Shown in pieces: positions 8,155 through 16,474 of a stretch of DNA of 64,000 bases. Under the pieces are notes generated by a model, which had not been told where the DNA came from, did not search any database, and saw only the letters and a program-made list of their open reading frames with translations. The stretch is from Allopusillimonas sp048270225 (GTDB taxonomy: Bacteria > Pseudomonadota > Gammaproteobacteria > Burkholderiales > Burkholderiaceae_B): NCBI GenBank assembly GCA_048270225.1, contig JBLWTG010000013.1:1-64000 (forward strand), given 5' to 3'. The stretch's first letter is position 1, and the number at the start of each line of letters is the position of its first letter. Position numbers and translations under genes: made by a program.

Positions 8155-9348
8155 ATGATTGCACTACAGTCACACCCCTCTGGCCGTCATTTTTTGCAGA
8201 TTCCCGGACCGACCAATGTGCCGGATCGTGTGCTGCGCGCTATCGACAACGTCACCATTGATCATCGCGGGCCGGAATTCGGCGTGCTGGGCAAGGCGGT
8301 GCTGGCTGGCATGAAAAAGGTATTCAAGACCGAAGGCGATGTGGTGATCTATCCCGCGTCGGGCACCGGCGCCTGGGAAGCGGCGCTGGTCAATACGCTA
8401 TCGCCGGGCGATGAAGTGTTGATGGCGGAAACCGGGCAGTTCGCCGCCCTGTGGAAGAAAATGGCCGAAAGACTGGGGCTGAAAGTGACGTTCATGGAGG
8501 GCGATTGGCGCCACGGCGTCAATGCTTCGGCGGTGCAGGCGTCGCTGGAAGGCGATCGCACCCATCGTTACAAGGCGGTCTGTGTTGTGCACAACGAAAC
8601 GGCCACTGGCGTCCTGACGGATGTACAGGCGGTGCGCCAGGCGATTGATGCCAGCGGCCACCCTGCCTTGCTGCTCGTTGATACGATTTCGTCTCTGGGG
8701 TCGGCCGATTATCGGCATGACGAATGGGGTGTGGATGTCACGGTGTCGGGCTCGCAGAAGGGCCTGATGCTGCCGCCCGGTCTTTCTTTCAATGCCATCA
8801 GCGCCAAGGCGCTGGCAGCATCCGAGAAAGCTGGCATGCGCCGTTCGTACTGGGACTGGAAAGAGATGCTGGCGATCAATCCCACAGGCTATTTTCCGTA
8901 TACCCCTGCAACCAATCTGCTTTACGGCCTGTACGAAGCGCTGGAAATGCTGTTTGAGGAAGGCCTGGACAACGTGTTTGCGCGGCATCGCCGTCATGGC
9001 GAGGCAACGCGCAGTGCCGTGCAGGCCTGGGGCCTGGAGGTCTTGTGTCGCGACCCGGCGCAATACAGTCCGGTGCTGACCGCCGTGATGATGCCCGAGG
9101 GGCATTCGGCGGACGCGTTTCGCAAGACTGTGTTGCAGCATTTCAATATGTCGTTGGGTCAGGGGCTGGGAAAGCTGTCTGGAAAAGTGTTTCGCATCGG
9201 ACATCTTGGCTATTTCAATGATCTGACGCTGTGCGGCACGCTGGCCGGCATAGAAATGGGGCTTGAACTGGCGGGAGTGCCCTACCAGAAGGGTGGGGTG
9301 CAGGCCGCCATGTCCTCGCTGGCTCAGTCGAGCCGTCCCCTTCAGTAG
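8155..9348 (+). CDS. Class V aminotransferase (serine-glyoxylate / alanine-glyoxylate type)
   Basis: This is a 397-residue PLP-dependent aminotransferase of the serine/alanine-glyoxylate branch. The family N-terminus IPGPTNVPDRVLRAI (about 16-30), HRGPEF, the VHNETATGV segment and the PLP lysine at residue 202 in GSQKGLMLPPG are all visible. It would transfer an amino group between serine or alanine and glyoxylate or another 2-oxoacid. CAGGAG precedes the start. It is divergent from a 2-hydroxyacid oxidase and is followed by a TTT transporter, suggesting catabolism of an imported amino or hydroxy acid. Substrates are not determined by sequence. Confidence 0.88.
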   Translation: MIALQSHPSGRHFLQIPGPTNVPDRVLRAIDNVTIDHRGPEFGVLGKAVLAGMKKVFKTEGDVVIYPASGTGAWEAALVNTLSPGDEVLMAETGQFAALWKKMAERLGLKVTFMEGDWRHGVNASAVQASLEGDRTHRYKAVCVVHNETATGVLTDVQAVRQAIDASGHPALLLVDTISSLGSADYRHDEWGVDVTVSGSQKGLMLPPGLSFNAISAKALAASEKAGMRRSYWDWKEMLAINPTGYFPYTPATNLLYGLYEALEMLFEEGLDNVFARHRRHGEATRSAVQAWGLEVLCRDPAQYSPVLTAVMMPEGHSADAFRKTVLQHFNMSLGQGLGKLSGKVFRIGHLGYFNDLTLCGTLAGIEMGLELAGVPYQKGGVQAAMSSLAQSSRPLQ

Positions 9349-9490
9349 AAAGAAGCAAAGGCTGCATAAGACAGCCTGGCCAATGGCCCGGAAGCACACA
9401 CGACAGGGCCATCGCGTCGTGACCATAAGGCTCGCATACCGCAGCGCCGTCCACGGCGCTGTCCTGAAGCACGAATTGGAGGAGACCTCA

Positions 9491-10507
9491 ATGAAAAATG
9501 TTATCCGCTGTTTGTCGCAGAAAACCTGTGCCTTCACGCCGTTGTTCCTGCTGGCTGCGCTCGGCGCTGCGCCAGCCCATGCCTGGGAGCCCACGCGTAA
9601 CGTTGAAATCATCGTCCCTGCCGGCGCCGGTGGCGCCTCGGATCAGATGGCCAGGACGATACAAAGCATTATTCTCAAGCACAAGCTGATGAAGCAGTCC
9701 ACGCTCGTGCTCAACAAAGGTGGCGCGAGCGGTGCTGAGGGCATTATGGACACCAAGGCCTCGGCGGGAAATCCGCATAAGCTGATGGTGGCGTTCTCGG
9801 CGATCTACACCTTGCCTATTGCGGTAAAGCTGCCCTTTAACTGGCGGGACCTGAATCCAGTGGCGATGATTGCCAAGGATGAGTTCGTGCTGTGGACCAA
9901 TGCCGAAGCACCCTATAAAACAGCCAAGGATTATCTGGACGCCGTGAAAGCCAAGCCTGCGGGCAGCTTCAAGATGGGCGGCACAGGCGCCAAGCGGGAG
10001 GACCAGATCATTACCGTGGCGCTGGAGAAGTCGGCGGGCGTTCATTTCACCTATGTACCCTACAAGAGCGGCGGCGAGGCGGCTACGCAGCTGGTGGGCA
10101 AGCATACGGATTCCAACGTCAACAATCCCAGCGAAAACATCGCGCAGTGGCGGGCCGGACAGCTCAATGCGCTGTGCGTGTTCTCCGGCGAGCGCATGCA
10201 TTACAAGGACAAGATCGCAGGGGGGCTGTCATGGTCCGACATTCCAACCTGCAAGGAAGCTGGCTATGACGTCCAGTACCAGATGTTGCGAGGTTTTTTC
10301 CTCCCGCCGGGCACGACGCCAGAGCAGGCTCAGTATTACGCTGATGTGCTCAAGAAGGTCAGTCAGACCCAGGAGTGGAAAGACTATTTGAGCAAGCAGG
10401 CGCTCAACGGGCAATACCTGACCGGCAAGGACTATGTCGCCTTCCTGGAAAAGGATGAGGACTATCACAAAACGCTGATGCAGGAAGCCGGCCTGGCCGC
10501 CAAGTGA
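9491..10507 (+). CDS. TTT-family solute-binding protein (TctC/Bug)
   Basis: This 338-residue periplasmic receptor has a signal peptide (1-31, ending PAHA) and the Bug-family opening VEIIVPAGAGGASDQMART, where other members have a VPFPPGG loop for the carboxylate ligand. TctB and TctA genes follow at once (22- and 21-base gaps), so it is the cognate receptor of this tripartite tricarboxylate transporter. A strong GGAGGAG precedes the start. The ligand is unknown but is probably a di- or tricarboxylate or related organic acid. Confidence 0.9.
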   Translation: MKNVIRCLSQKTCAFTPLFLLAALGAAPAHAWEPTRNVEIIVPAGAGGASDQMARTIQSIILKHKLMKQSTLVLNKGGASGAEGIMDTKASAGNPHKLMVAFSAIYTLPIAVKLPFNWRDLNPVAMIAKDEFVLWTNAEAPYKTAKDYLDAVKAKPAGSFKMGGTGAKREDQIITVALEKSAGVHFTYVPYKSGGEAATQLVGKHTDSNVNNPSENIAQWRAGQLNALCVFSGERMHYKDKIAGGLSWSDIPTCKEAGYDVQYQMLRGFFLPPGTTPEQAQYYADVLKKVSQTQEWKDYLSKQALNGQYLTGKDYVAFLEKDEDYHKTLMQEAGLAAK

Positions 10508-10529
10508 CGGATTTGAACAGGAGCCTGGA

Positions 10530-11045
10530 ATGGAGCAGAAATCAACGCCGGCCGGTGCACCGACCGGCGGATTGACCCATTGCGCGGTGGATGCAATCAC
10601 CGCGGTGGTTGTGTTCATGATCGGCGTGGTGATGGCCGTGGACAATGCCAGCATTGGCGTGAGCTGGGGTAAAGACGGCCCGGAGTCGGGTTATTTCCCG
10701 TATCACATAGGCATCATTCTGTGCATCGCCAGCACAGCCGTATTGCTGCAGTCTCTGTTCGGAAAGCGACGCAATCGTGAAGTGTTTGTCACCTGGGACC
10801 GCTTTCGGCTGGTGCTGATGGTGTTGCTGCCGACTGCGCTGTATGTGCTGCTGATTCAATTTCTTGGCATTTACGTCGCCTCGGTGCTGTTCATTGCCGG
10901 CTTCATGCGCATGCTGGGGAAAATCGGCTGGCTCAAGACGGTGCTGGTCAGTGTTGGCGTCACGGTGCTGTTGTTCTGGATGTTCGAGATTCAGTTTATG
11001 GTGCCGCTGCCCAAAGGGCCGCTCGAGGCTTATCTGGGCTACTGA
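10530..11045 (+). CDS. TTT-family small membrane subunit (TctB)
   Basis: This 171-residue protein has four hydrophobic segments and the TctB family pattern: a first helix at about 25-45, then SWGKDGPESGYFPYHIGIIL, then a C-terminal helix pair. It forms the small integral membrane subunit of the tripartite tricarboxylate transporter. CAGGAG precedes the ATG. It lies between the receptor and the large permease gene in one operon. Confidence 0.88.
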   Translation: MEQKSTPAGAPTGGLTHCAVDAITAVVVFMIGVVMAVDNASIGVSWGKDGPESGYFPYHIGIILCIASTAVLLQSLFGKRRNREVFVTWDRFRLVLMVLLPTALYVLLIQFLGIYVASVLFIAGFMRMLGKIGWLKTVLVSVGVTVLLFWMFEIQFMVPLPKGPLEAYLGY

Positions 11046-11066
11046 TGCCACAAAGGGAGATGACAA

Positions 11067-12620
11067 GTGGATGAACTTGGCGCTTTGTTTCACGGGTTTG
11101 CAACGGTTCTGAGTTGGTACAACATCGGGATGATGCTGATAGGGTTGGTGCTTGGCGTCGTCATTGGCGTGCTGCCGGGTCTGGGCGGACCCAATGGCGT
11201 GGCGATTCTGCTGCCGCTTACGTTCACCATGCCGCCGACCTCGGCAATTATCATGTTGTCCTGCATTTACTGGGGCTCGTTGTTTGCCGGTGCAATCACG
11301 TCCATCCTTTTCAACATACCTGGAGAGACATCGTCGGTGGCCACCACCTTCGACGGATATCCCATGGCACAGCAGGGCAAGGCGGGCCAGGCGCTGACAG
11401 CATCGTTCACCGGCTCGTTCTTCGGGGCGTTGTCGGGTGTGCTGCTCATCACCTTTCTTGCGCCTATGGTGTCGCGGTTCGCGCTGCGATTCGGGCCCGC
11501 CGAATTCTTTGCCGTGTTTCTGCTGACGTTCTGCAGTTTTGTGGGCACTGACAGAAAAACACCCTTCAAGACAGTGATTTCCATGATGCTGGGTTTTGGC
11601 CTGGCGGCCATAGGCATGGACACGGTCAGCGGGGGCTTGAGAATGACCTTTGGCTGGTCGGAGCTGCTGCGGGGCGTGGATTTCCTGGTGGTTGTGATTG
11701 GCCTGTTCGGCATTGGCGAGATTCTTGTCAGCATGGAGGAAGGGCTGAAGTTTGAAGGCAAGAGCGGCAAGATCAATTTGAAGGTAGTGCTTCAAACCTG
11801 GCGGCAGTTGCCCCGGTACTGGGTCACGCTCGTGCGCAGCACGGTGGTTGGTTGCTGGATGGGGGTGACGCCGGGCGGTGCGACGGCAGCTTCCTTCATG
11901 GGTTATGGTCTGGCGCAGCGCTTTTCGCGCAACGGCGACAAGTTCGGCACGGGCGAACTTGAGGGCGTGGTGGCGCCAGAAACCGCCGCGCATGCCTCGG
12001 GAACCTCAGCCTTGCTGCCCATGCTGGCGCTGGGCATACCCGGCTCGGCCACGGCCGCTGTCTTGCTGGGAGGCCTGATGATATGGGGACTACAGCCTGG
12101 GCCTTTGTTGTTTGTCGAGCAGAAGGAGTTTGTCTGGGGCCTGATTGCGAGCATGTATCTGGGCAACTTTGTCGGACTCATTATTGTGCTGAGCACGGTC
12201 CCGCTGTTTGCGGCCATCCTGCGCATTCCGTTTGCCATCGTGGCGCCCATCATTATCGTGGTGTGCGCCATCGGCGCCTATTCCGTCAACAACGCGATGC
12301 TGGATGTCTGGTTCATGTTGCTGTTCGGCGTGATCGGTTATGTGCTCAAGAAACTGTCCTATCCGCTGGCGCCGATGATTCTGGCACTTGTACTGGGTGA
12401 TCGCATGGAAGATGCTTTTCGCCAGTCCATGCTGGGTCCAGGTACGGGCCTGCATTTGTTCTGGGCGAATTCGCTGGTCGGCACCATTACCACGTTGGCG
12501 CTCATCATGCTGTTCTGGCCTCTGGCTGTGCTGATATGGAAATCCCTGCGCAAAGCGGCAGGCGGGCGTGGGGCAACACCTCAGGCCCGATCGGTGGACA
12601 GTGTGGAGACGGCAAAATGA
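11067..12620 (+). CDS. TTT-family large permease subunit (TctA)
   Basis: This 517-residue, roughly 12-helix permease has the family signature GVLPGLGGPNGVAILLPLTF near residues 35-54 and a second related motif VTPGGATAASFMGYG near 270. It carries the substrate across the membrane, probably with sodium or protons. The start codon is GTG at 11067, preceded by AGGGAG. Its stop overlaps the crotonase start as ATGA, so the catabolic genes are translationally linked to the transporter. Confidence 0.92.
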   Translation: MDELGALFHGFATVLSWYNIGMMLIGLVLGVVIGVLPGLGGPNGVAILLPLTFTMPPTSAIIMLSCIYWGSLFAGAITSILFNIPGETSSVATTFDGYPMAQQGKAGQALTASFTGSFFGALSGVLLITFLAPMVSRFALRFGPAEFFAVFLLTFCSFVGTDRKTPFKTVISMMLGFGLAAIGMDTVSGGLRMTFGWSELLRGVDFLVVVIGLFGIGEILVSMEEGLKFEGKSGKINLKVVLQTWRQLPRYWVTLVRSTVVGCWMGVTPGGATAASFMGYGLAQRFSRNGDKFGTGELEGVVAPETAAHASGTSALLPMLALGIPGSATAAVLLGGLMIWGLQPGPLLFVEQKEFVWGLIASMYLGNFVGLIIVLSTVPLFAAILRIPFAIVAPIIIVVCAIGAYSVNNAMLDVWFMLLFGVIGYVLKKLSYPLAPMILALVLGDRMEDAFRQSMLGPGTGLHLFWANSLVGTITTLALIMLFWPLAVLIWKSLRKAAGGRGATPQARSVDSVETAK

Positions 12621-13474
12621 TACAGCGCAGACATGACAGCCCGGGCGTGACCGGGCGGACGGCTGAGGCGGGTCGACGCGATACGCAGAAGCATGCGCCG
12701 GCGCTGGTGCTGCAGGAGCGCCATGACGATATTGCCGTGGTGATCTTGAACCGCCCCGCCAAGCTCAATGCAATGACCCGTCCGATGTGGCAGGCATTGG
12801 GTGACGCGGTGACCGCATTGTCGAACGACGACGCAGTCCGTTGCGTAATCATCCGTGGTGCAGGTGAGAAGGCGTTTTCGCCGGGCAATGATATCGCGGA
12901 GTTCGAAACCGAAAGGGCTAACAAGCAGCAGGCGATCGAGTACGGCCGCACCATGCATGCGACGGCCAGTGCACTGGCCGATTGCCGCCATCCTGTGATT
13001 GCCCAGATACATGGAATCTGTGTGGGGGGAGGGTTGGAGATTGCCGCCTTGTGCGATCTGCGCATCTGCGGCGAGTCGAGTCGTTTTGGCGCACCGATCA
13101 AGAACCTGGGGCTGGTGATGGCTTATCAGGAAATGGCGCCGTTGATACGCCTGACCGGGCCGGACGTGGCGTTGGAAATACTGCTGGAGGGGCGTATTTT
13201 CGATGCGCGCGAGGCAAAGGACAAAGGCCTGGTTACGCGTATTGTGCCGGACGATGAGGTTGCCGCCGCGGCGATGACCAGTGCGCGCCGGATCGCCGAT
13301 GGTGCGCCGCTGGTGGCGCGCTGGCACAAGCAGTTTGTCAGAAGACTGGCCGAGGGACGGCCGATATCGCCGCAGGAATATGAGGAGTGTTTAGACTGCT
13401 TCGATACCGAGGATTTTCGTAGAGGCTATGCGGCTTTTCTGGCCAAGCACAAGCCCGCATTCATAGGCAGGTAG
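12617..13474 (+). CDS. Enoyl-CoA hydratase/isomerase family protein (crotonase fold)
   Basis: This 285-residue crotonase has about 30 extra N-terminal residues before VVILNRPAKLNAMTRPMW. The oxyanion-hole segments GAGEKAFSPGNDI and IHGICVGGGLEIAALCDL are present. The first catalytic Glu of hydratases (GGGLE) is kept, but the second (normally FGQPE) is replaced in FGAPIKNLG, so hydratase activity may be altered; isomerase, hydrolase or lyase chemistry is possible. The ATG overlaps the TctA stop. It probably acts on a CoA ester made by the neighbouring CoA-transferase. Confidence 0.85.
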   Translation: MIQRRHDSPGVTGRTAEAGRRDTQKHAPALVLQERHDDIAVVILNRPAKLNAMTRPMWQALGDAVTALSNDDAVRCVIIRGAGEKAFSPGNDIAEFETERANKQQAIEYGRTMHATASALADCRHPVIAQIHGICVGGGLEIAALCDLRICGESSRFGAPIKNLGLVMAYQEMAPLIRLTGPDVALEILLEGRIFDAREAKDKGLVTRIVPDDEVAAAAMTSARRIADGAPLVARWHKQFVRRLAEGRPISPQEYEECLDCFDTEDFRRGYAAFLAKHKPAFIGR

Positions 13475-13551
13475 CGCGCCAGGCCAGCAGGCCCAAGTCC
13501 TGCGGGGCACGGCAGACACCAATGTTCCTGCCGTAAACAGGAGTTGAGGCA

Positions 13552-14784
13552 ATGAACAACAAATCCGCCCATACAGGTCCCCTTACGGGTATGCGTGTCC
13601 TGGAGCTTGCGCAGATCATGGCAGGGCCGACCTGCGGCATGATGCTTGCGGACATGGGCGCCGATGTAATCAAAGTGGAAAAGCTGCCCGGTGGCGACGA
13701 TTCGCGCGGCTATCAGGAGCCGCGCGTCAACGGGGTTTCCGCCCCGTTCATGATACTGAACCGCAACAAACGCGGAATTGCACTCAATCTCAAAAAAACA
13801 CAGGGCCGCGAGATACTGCTGCGCATGGTACAGGATGCCGATGTGCTGACTGAAAACTATCGGCGCGGAACGCTGGAGAAGCTGGGCCTGGGCTATGACG
13901 TGCTCTCCGGTGTGAATCCCGGGCTGATTTATTGCGCGGTCTCGGGTTACGGTCGCGATGGACCTTACGGGGACAAGGCTGGCTTCGACCTGATCGCGCA
14001 GGGGTTTACGGGCCTGATGTCGATCACGGGCGAACCCGGGCGGCCGCCGGTCAAGACGGGCAATTCAATCGCTGACATCAATGCGGGCATCCTGGCAACC
14101 GTGGGGATTATCGCCGCCTATGTCTACAAGCTGCGTACGGGGGAGGGCCAGGTAGTGGATACCTCGCTCATGGAGGCGGGGCTGCAGCAGACCTACTGGC
14201 ATGCAGCCATGTATTTCGCCACGGGCCAGTCTCCCGCTGCGACCGGATCCGCCCACCTGCTGGCAGCGCCGTACCAGGCGTTTCGCGTGGCGGATGGCTG
14301 GATCAATATCGGAGGCGCCAATCAGGCCAACTGGGAACGTATTGCCACGGTGTTGGGGCATCCCGAATGGTGCGCCGACCCGCGTTATGTCAGCAACACT
14401 GCAAGAATGGATAACCTGGAGTGTCTGGTTGCGGACATGGAGATTGTGCTGGCGCAGCATGGTCAGACGCACTGGCTGCAAGCGTTTGATCAGGCGGGCG
14501 TGCCCGCCGGTCCGGTGCACACCATCGGTGAGGCGCTGTCGCATCCCCAGGCCTCGGCCAGGAACATGGTGGTGTCGCTGGAGCATCCTCAGGCCGGTGC
14601 GACACAGGCGCTGGGCTGTCCGGTTCATTTCTCGAAAACGCCTACGCAAATCAACCGACCGGCCCCGATGCTGGGAGAGCATACGCGCGAGCTGTTGTCC
14701 GGATATGGTTACAACCAGGCCCAGATTGATGCCTTTGTGGCGGAAGGCGTGGTGCAGGAGGCGCAGGCCGATATGAGGGCTTGA
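13552..14784 (+). CDS. Class III (CaiB/BaiF) CoA-transferase
   Basis: This 410-residue family III CoA-transferase moves CoA between an acyl-CoA donor and a carboxylic acid. The N-terminal LTGMRVLELAQIMAGPTCGMM and GADVIKVE motifs and the catalytic aspartate, Asp146 in AGFDLIAQG, are visible. The start is preceded by CAGGAG. It follows the transporter and crotonase genes on the same strand after 77 bases, suggesting it activates the imported acid; the second such enzyme at 16475 shows the cluster may handle two acids or two steps. The acceptor is unknown. Confidence 0.9.
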   Translation: MNNKSAHTGPLTGMRVLELAQIMAGPTCGMMLADMGADVIKVEKLPGGDDSRGYQEPRVNGVSAPFMILNRNKRGIALNLKKTQGREILLRMVQDADVLTENYRRGTLEKLGLGYDVLSGVNPGLIYCAVSGYGRDGPYGDKAGFDLIAQGFTGLMSITGEPGRPPVKTGNSIADINAGILATVGIIAAYVYKLRTGEGQVVDTSLMEAGLQQTYWHAAMYFATGQSPAATGSAHLLAAPYQAFRVADGWINIGGANQANWERIATVLGHPEWCADPRYVSNTARMDNLECLVADMEIVLAQHGQTHWLQAFDQAGVPAGPVHTIGEALSHPQASARNMVVSLEHPQAGATQALGCPVHFSKTPTQINRPAPMLGEHTRELLSGYGYNQAQIDAFVAEGVVQEAQADMRA

Positions 14785-14831
14785 GCCGCCTCTGTGCCGC
14801 CTTTTGATGGCGAAGCGTGATTGGAATCCGC

Positions 14832-14861
14832 AGCAGACCGGGAGATCGGTCTGCTTTTTTT
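14832..14861 (+). terminator. Rho-independent terminator after the first CoA-transferase
   Basis: AGCAGACCG (14832-14840) and CGGTCTGCT (14847-14855) form a perfect 9-bp stem with a 6-base loop, followed by a run of T. It separates the TctCBA-crotonase-CoA-transferase operon from the cupin gene. Confidence 0.88.
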
Positions 14862-14895
14862 GCGTCATTCGCGTATTCACGGATTGCCTATAAAA

Positions 14896-14929
14896 TTTAT
14901 GTCTGTGAAAATAATTACACATACATAAA
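14896..14929. promoter_or_regulatory. Inverted repeat upstream of the cupin gene, candidate operator
   Basis: TTTATGTCTGTG (14896-14907) and CACATACATAAA (14918-14929) are inverted repeats matching at 11 of 12 positions with a 10-base AT-rich spacer. The dyad ends 14 bases before the cupin start, where an operator would lie. The IclR regulator encoded at the end of this cluster is one candidate binder. Confidence 0.5.
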
Positions 14930-14943
14930 ATTAAGGCCAGGCT

Positions 14944-15324
14944 ATGAAGAAACCTGCATGGATAATCCGCGAGCAGGATGTCGAGGGCTATTCGCCCGCC
15001 AATCATCACGGCACGGTGAACCGGCGGCTTATCGGTCCGGATACCGTTGGTTCGCGCCACGTTGAAGTTCTGGTGGGAACAATAGAAAAAAACCAGGGGG
15101 CGCTGCCGCATGCGCATCCTGGCATCGAACAGGTGTGCTATCTGCTCTCAGGCTCAGCTTCGGTCGAGGTCGAAGGTGAGCATGGCGACATGCAGCCAGG
15201 CGACTGCTGTTATTTCCCTGCGGATAAAAAACATGTTTTTACCGTGACCAGCGAGGAGCCAGCCAGGCTGCTCGTGATCTATACCCCGCCCTACGAAGAA
15301 AACCCCGATCGGGTCATACGGTAG
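14944..15324 (+). CDS. Small cupin-domain protein
   Basis: This 126-residue single-domain cupin has the first metal motif as PHAHPGIEQVCYLLSG (His56, His58, Glu62) and the second as PGDCCYFPADKKHVF (His98), so a metal site is likely. Such proteins act as isomerases, dioxygenases or ligand sensors. It begins the second gene block of the catabolic region and is followed by a TctC receptor, CoA-transferase and acyl-CoA dehydrogenase on the same strand. Its reaction cannot be read from sequence. Confidence 0.8.
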   Translation: MKKPAWIIREQDVEGYSPANHHGTVNRRLIGPDTVGSRHVEVLVGTIEKNQGALPHAHPGIEQVCYLLSGSASVEVEGEHGDMQPGDCCYFPADKKHVFTVTSEEPARLLVIYTPPYEENPDRVIR

Positions 15325-15384
15325 CGGTTGCGCCGACTGAATCCCGTCAATGACCGGCACCCTGATGCCAGCAAAGGAGACTAG

Positions 15385-16383
15385 ATGAAATATGCATACA
15401 TGCAAAACGGCCGACGCAGCCTGGCTGCGACCTTCACACTGGCCGCAGTGGCGACAGCACTGGCCTTGTGCGCCAGCGCGGCATCTGCCGCTTATCCGGA
15501 CCGCCCCATCAATCTGATCGTGCCGTTTCCCCCGGGATCGGGCACGGATTCGGTAGGTCGTATTTTTGCGGGAGAGCTCAGCAAAAAATTGGGGCAGCCC
15601 GTTGTTGTGGAGAACAAGCCCGGCGCGAATGCGACAATTGCAGCCAATTATGTGGCCCAGGCCAAGCCCGACGGCTACACGCTGTTCGTCACGACGAATA
15701 CCTCGCATTCAGCGGCGCCCTGGCTGATGAAAAACGTGTCCTACGATCCTGTCAAGGACTTTACCCCTATCGCGCGGGGCGGCAACCTGCCATTTCTGCT
15801 GGTCACTAATCCCTCAAGGCCGTACAAAACGGTCCAGGAGCTGGTTGACTATGCCAAGGCGCATCCGGGCGATGTGGCATATGCCAGTGGCAACAGCACG
15901 GGGATCGTCGCGGGGGGAACACTCGGTGTGGCGGCGGGACTGGATCTTTTGCATGTGCCGTATAAAGGTACACCGCAGGCGCTGACGGATCTGGTCGGTG
16001 GGCAGGTGGACTTCATGTTCACCGACGTCACCTCGGGCAAGCCCTTTGTAGACAATGGCCGTCTGCGTGCGCTGGCAGTGTCCACGGCCGTGCGCAGTCA
16101 GTTGCTGCCAGATCTGCCGTCAATGGAAGAGGCCGGGGTGGCCAATTTCGATATCAACTCCTGGAATGGTTATTTCGGACCTGCCGGCATGTCGCCCGAG
16201 ATCGTGCTCACGCTGAACAAGGCGATCAACAACATCGTGGATGATCCAGACGTGAAAGCCAGGCTGGCAAAGCTCGGTTTTGACGCCTTCAGCGGCACAC
16301 CGGAGGAATTCGCCAAGTTCGTGCAGGATCAGTACACGCTTTGGGGCAACCTGATCAAGGCTGCCGATATCGCACCGCAGTGA
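15385..16383 (+). CDS. TTT-family solute-binding protein (TctC/Bug), second copy
   Basis: This is a 332-residue periplasmic receptor with a signal peptide of about 35 residues (ending SAASA), the Bug motif PINLIVPFPPGSGTDSVGR and the ligand-loop segment GYTLFVTTNTSHSAAPWL. AAAGGAG precedes the ATG. No TctA/TctB pair accompanies it, so it either uses the permease encoded at 10530-12620 or is one of the orphan Bug receptors common in this family of bacteria. Its neighbours suggest that its ligand enters the second CoA-transferase/dehydrogenase pathway. Confidence 0.9.
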   Translation: MKYAYMQNGRRSLAATFTLAAVATALALCASAASAAYPDRPINLIVPFPPGSGTDSVGRIFAGELSKKLGQPVVVENKPGANATIAANYVAQAKPDGYTLFVTTNTSHSAAPWLMKNVSYDPVKDFTPIARGGNLPFLLVTNPSRPYKTVQELVDYAKAHPGDVAYASGNSTGIVAGGTLGVAAGLDLLHVPYKGTPQALTDLVGGQVDFMFTDVTSGKPFVDNGRLRALAVSTAVRSQLLPDLPSMEEAGVANFDINSWNGYFGPAGMSPEIVLTLNKAINNIVDDPDVKARLAKLGFDAFSGTPEEFAKFVQDQYTLWGNLIKAADIAPQ

Positions 16384-16474
16384 ACACTTGGCAATCTCAT
16401 CAGCCACAGTGAGGGTTGGCGCCGCTGCGGCGGCGCCGGCCGGCAACCTGCCAATACAAGAAAGTGGATTTAAC

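Noticed and set aside
8398..9612. Minus-strand open frame of 404 codons opposite the aminotransferase
   Set aside because: It is antisense to a conserved PLP enzyme and lacks a start signal or family motifs.
10542..11993. Minus-strand open frame of 483 codons opposite tctB and tctA
   Set aside because: Its composition (His, Gln and Arg-rich) is typical of an antisense shadow of a membrane-protein gene.
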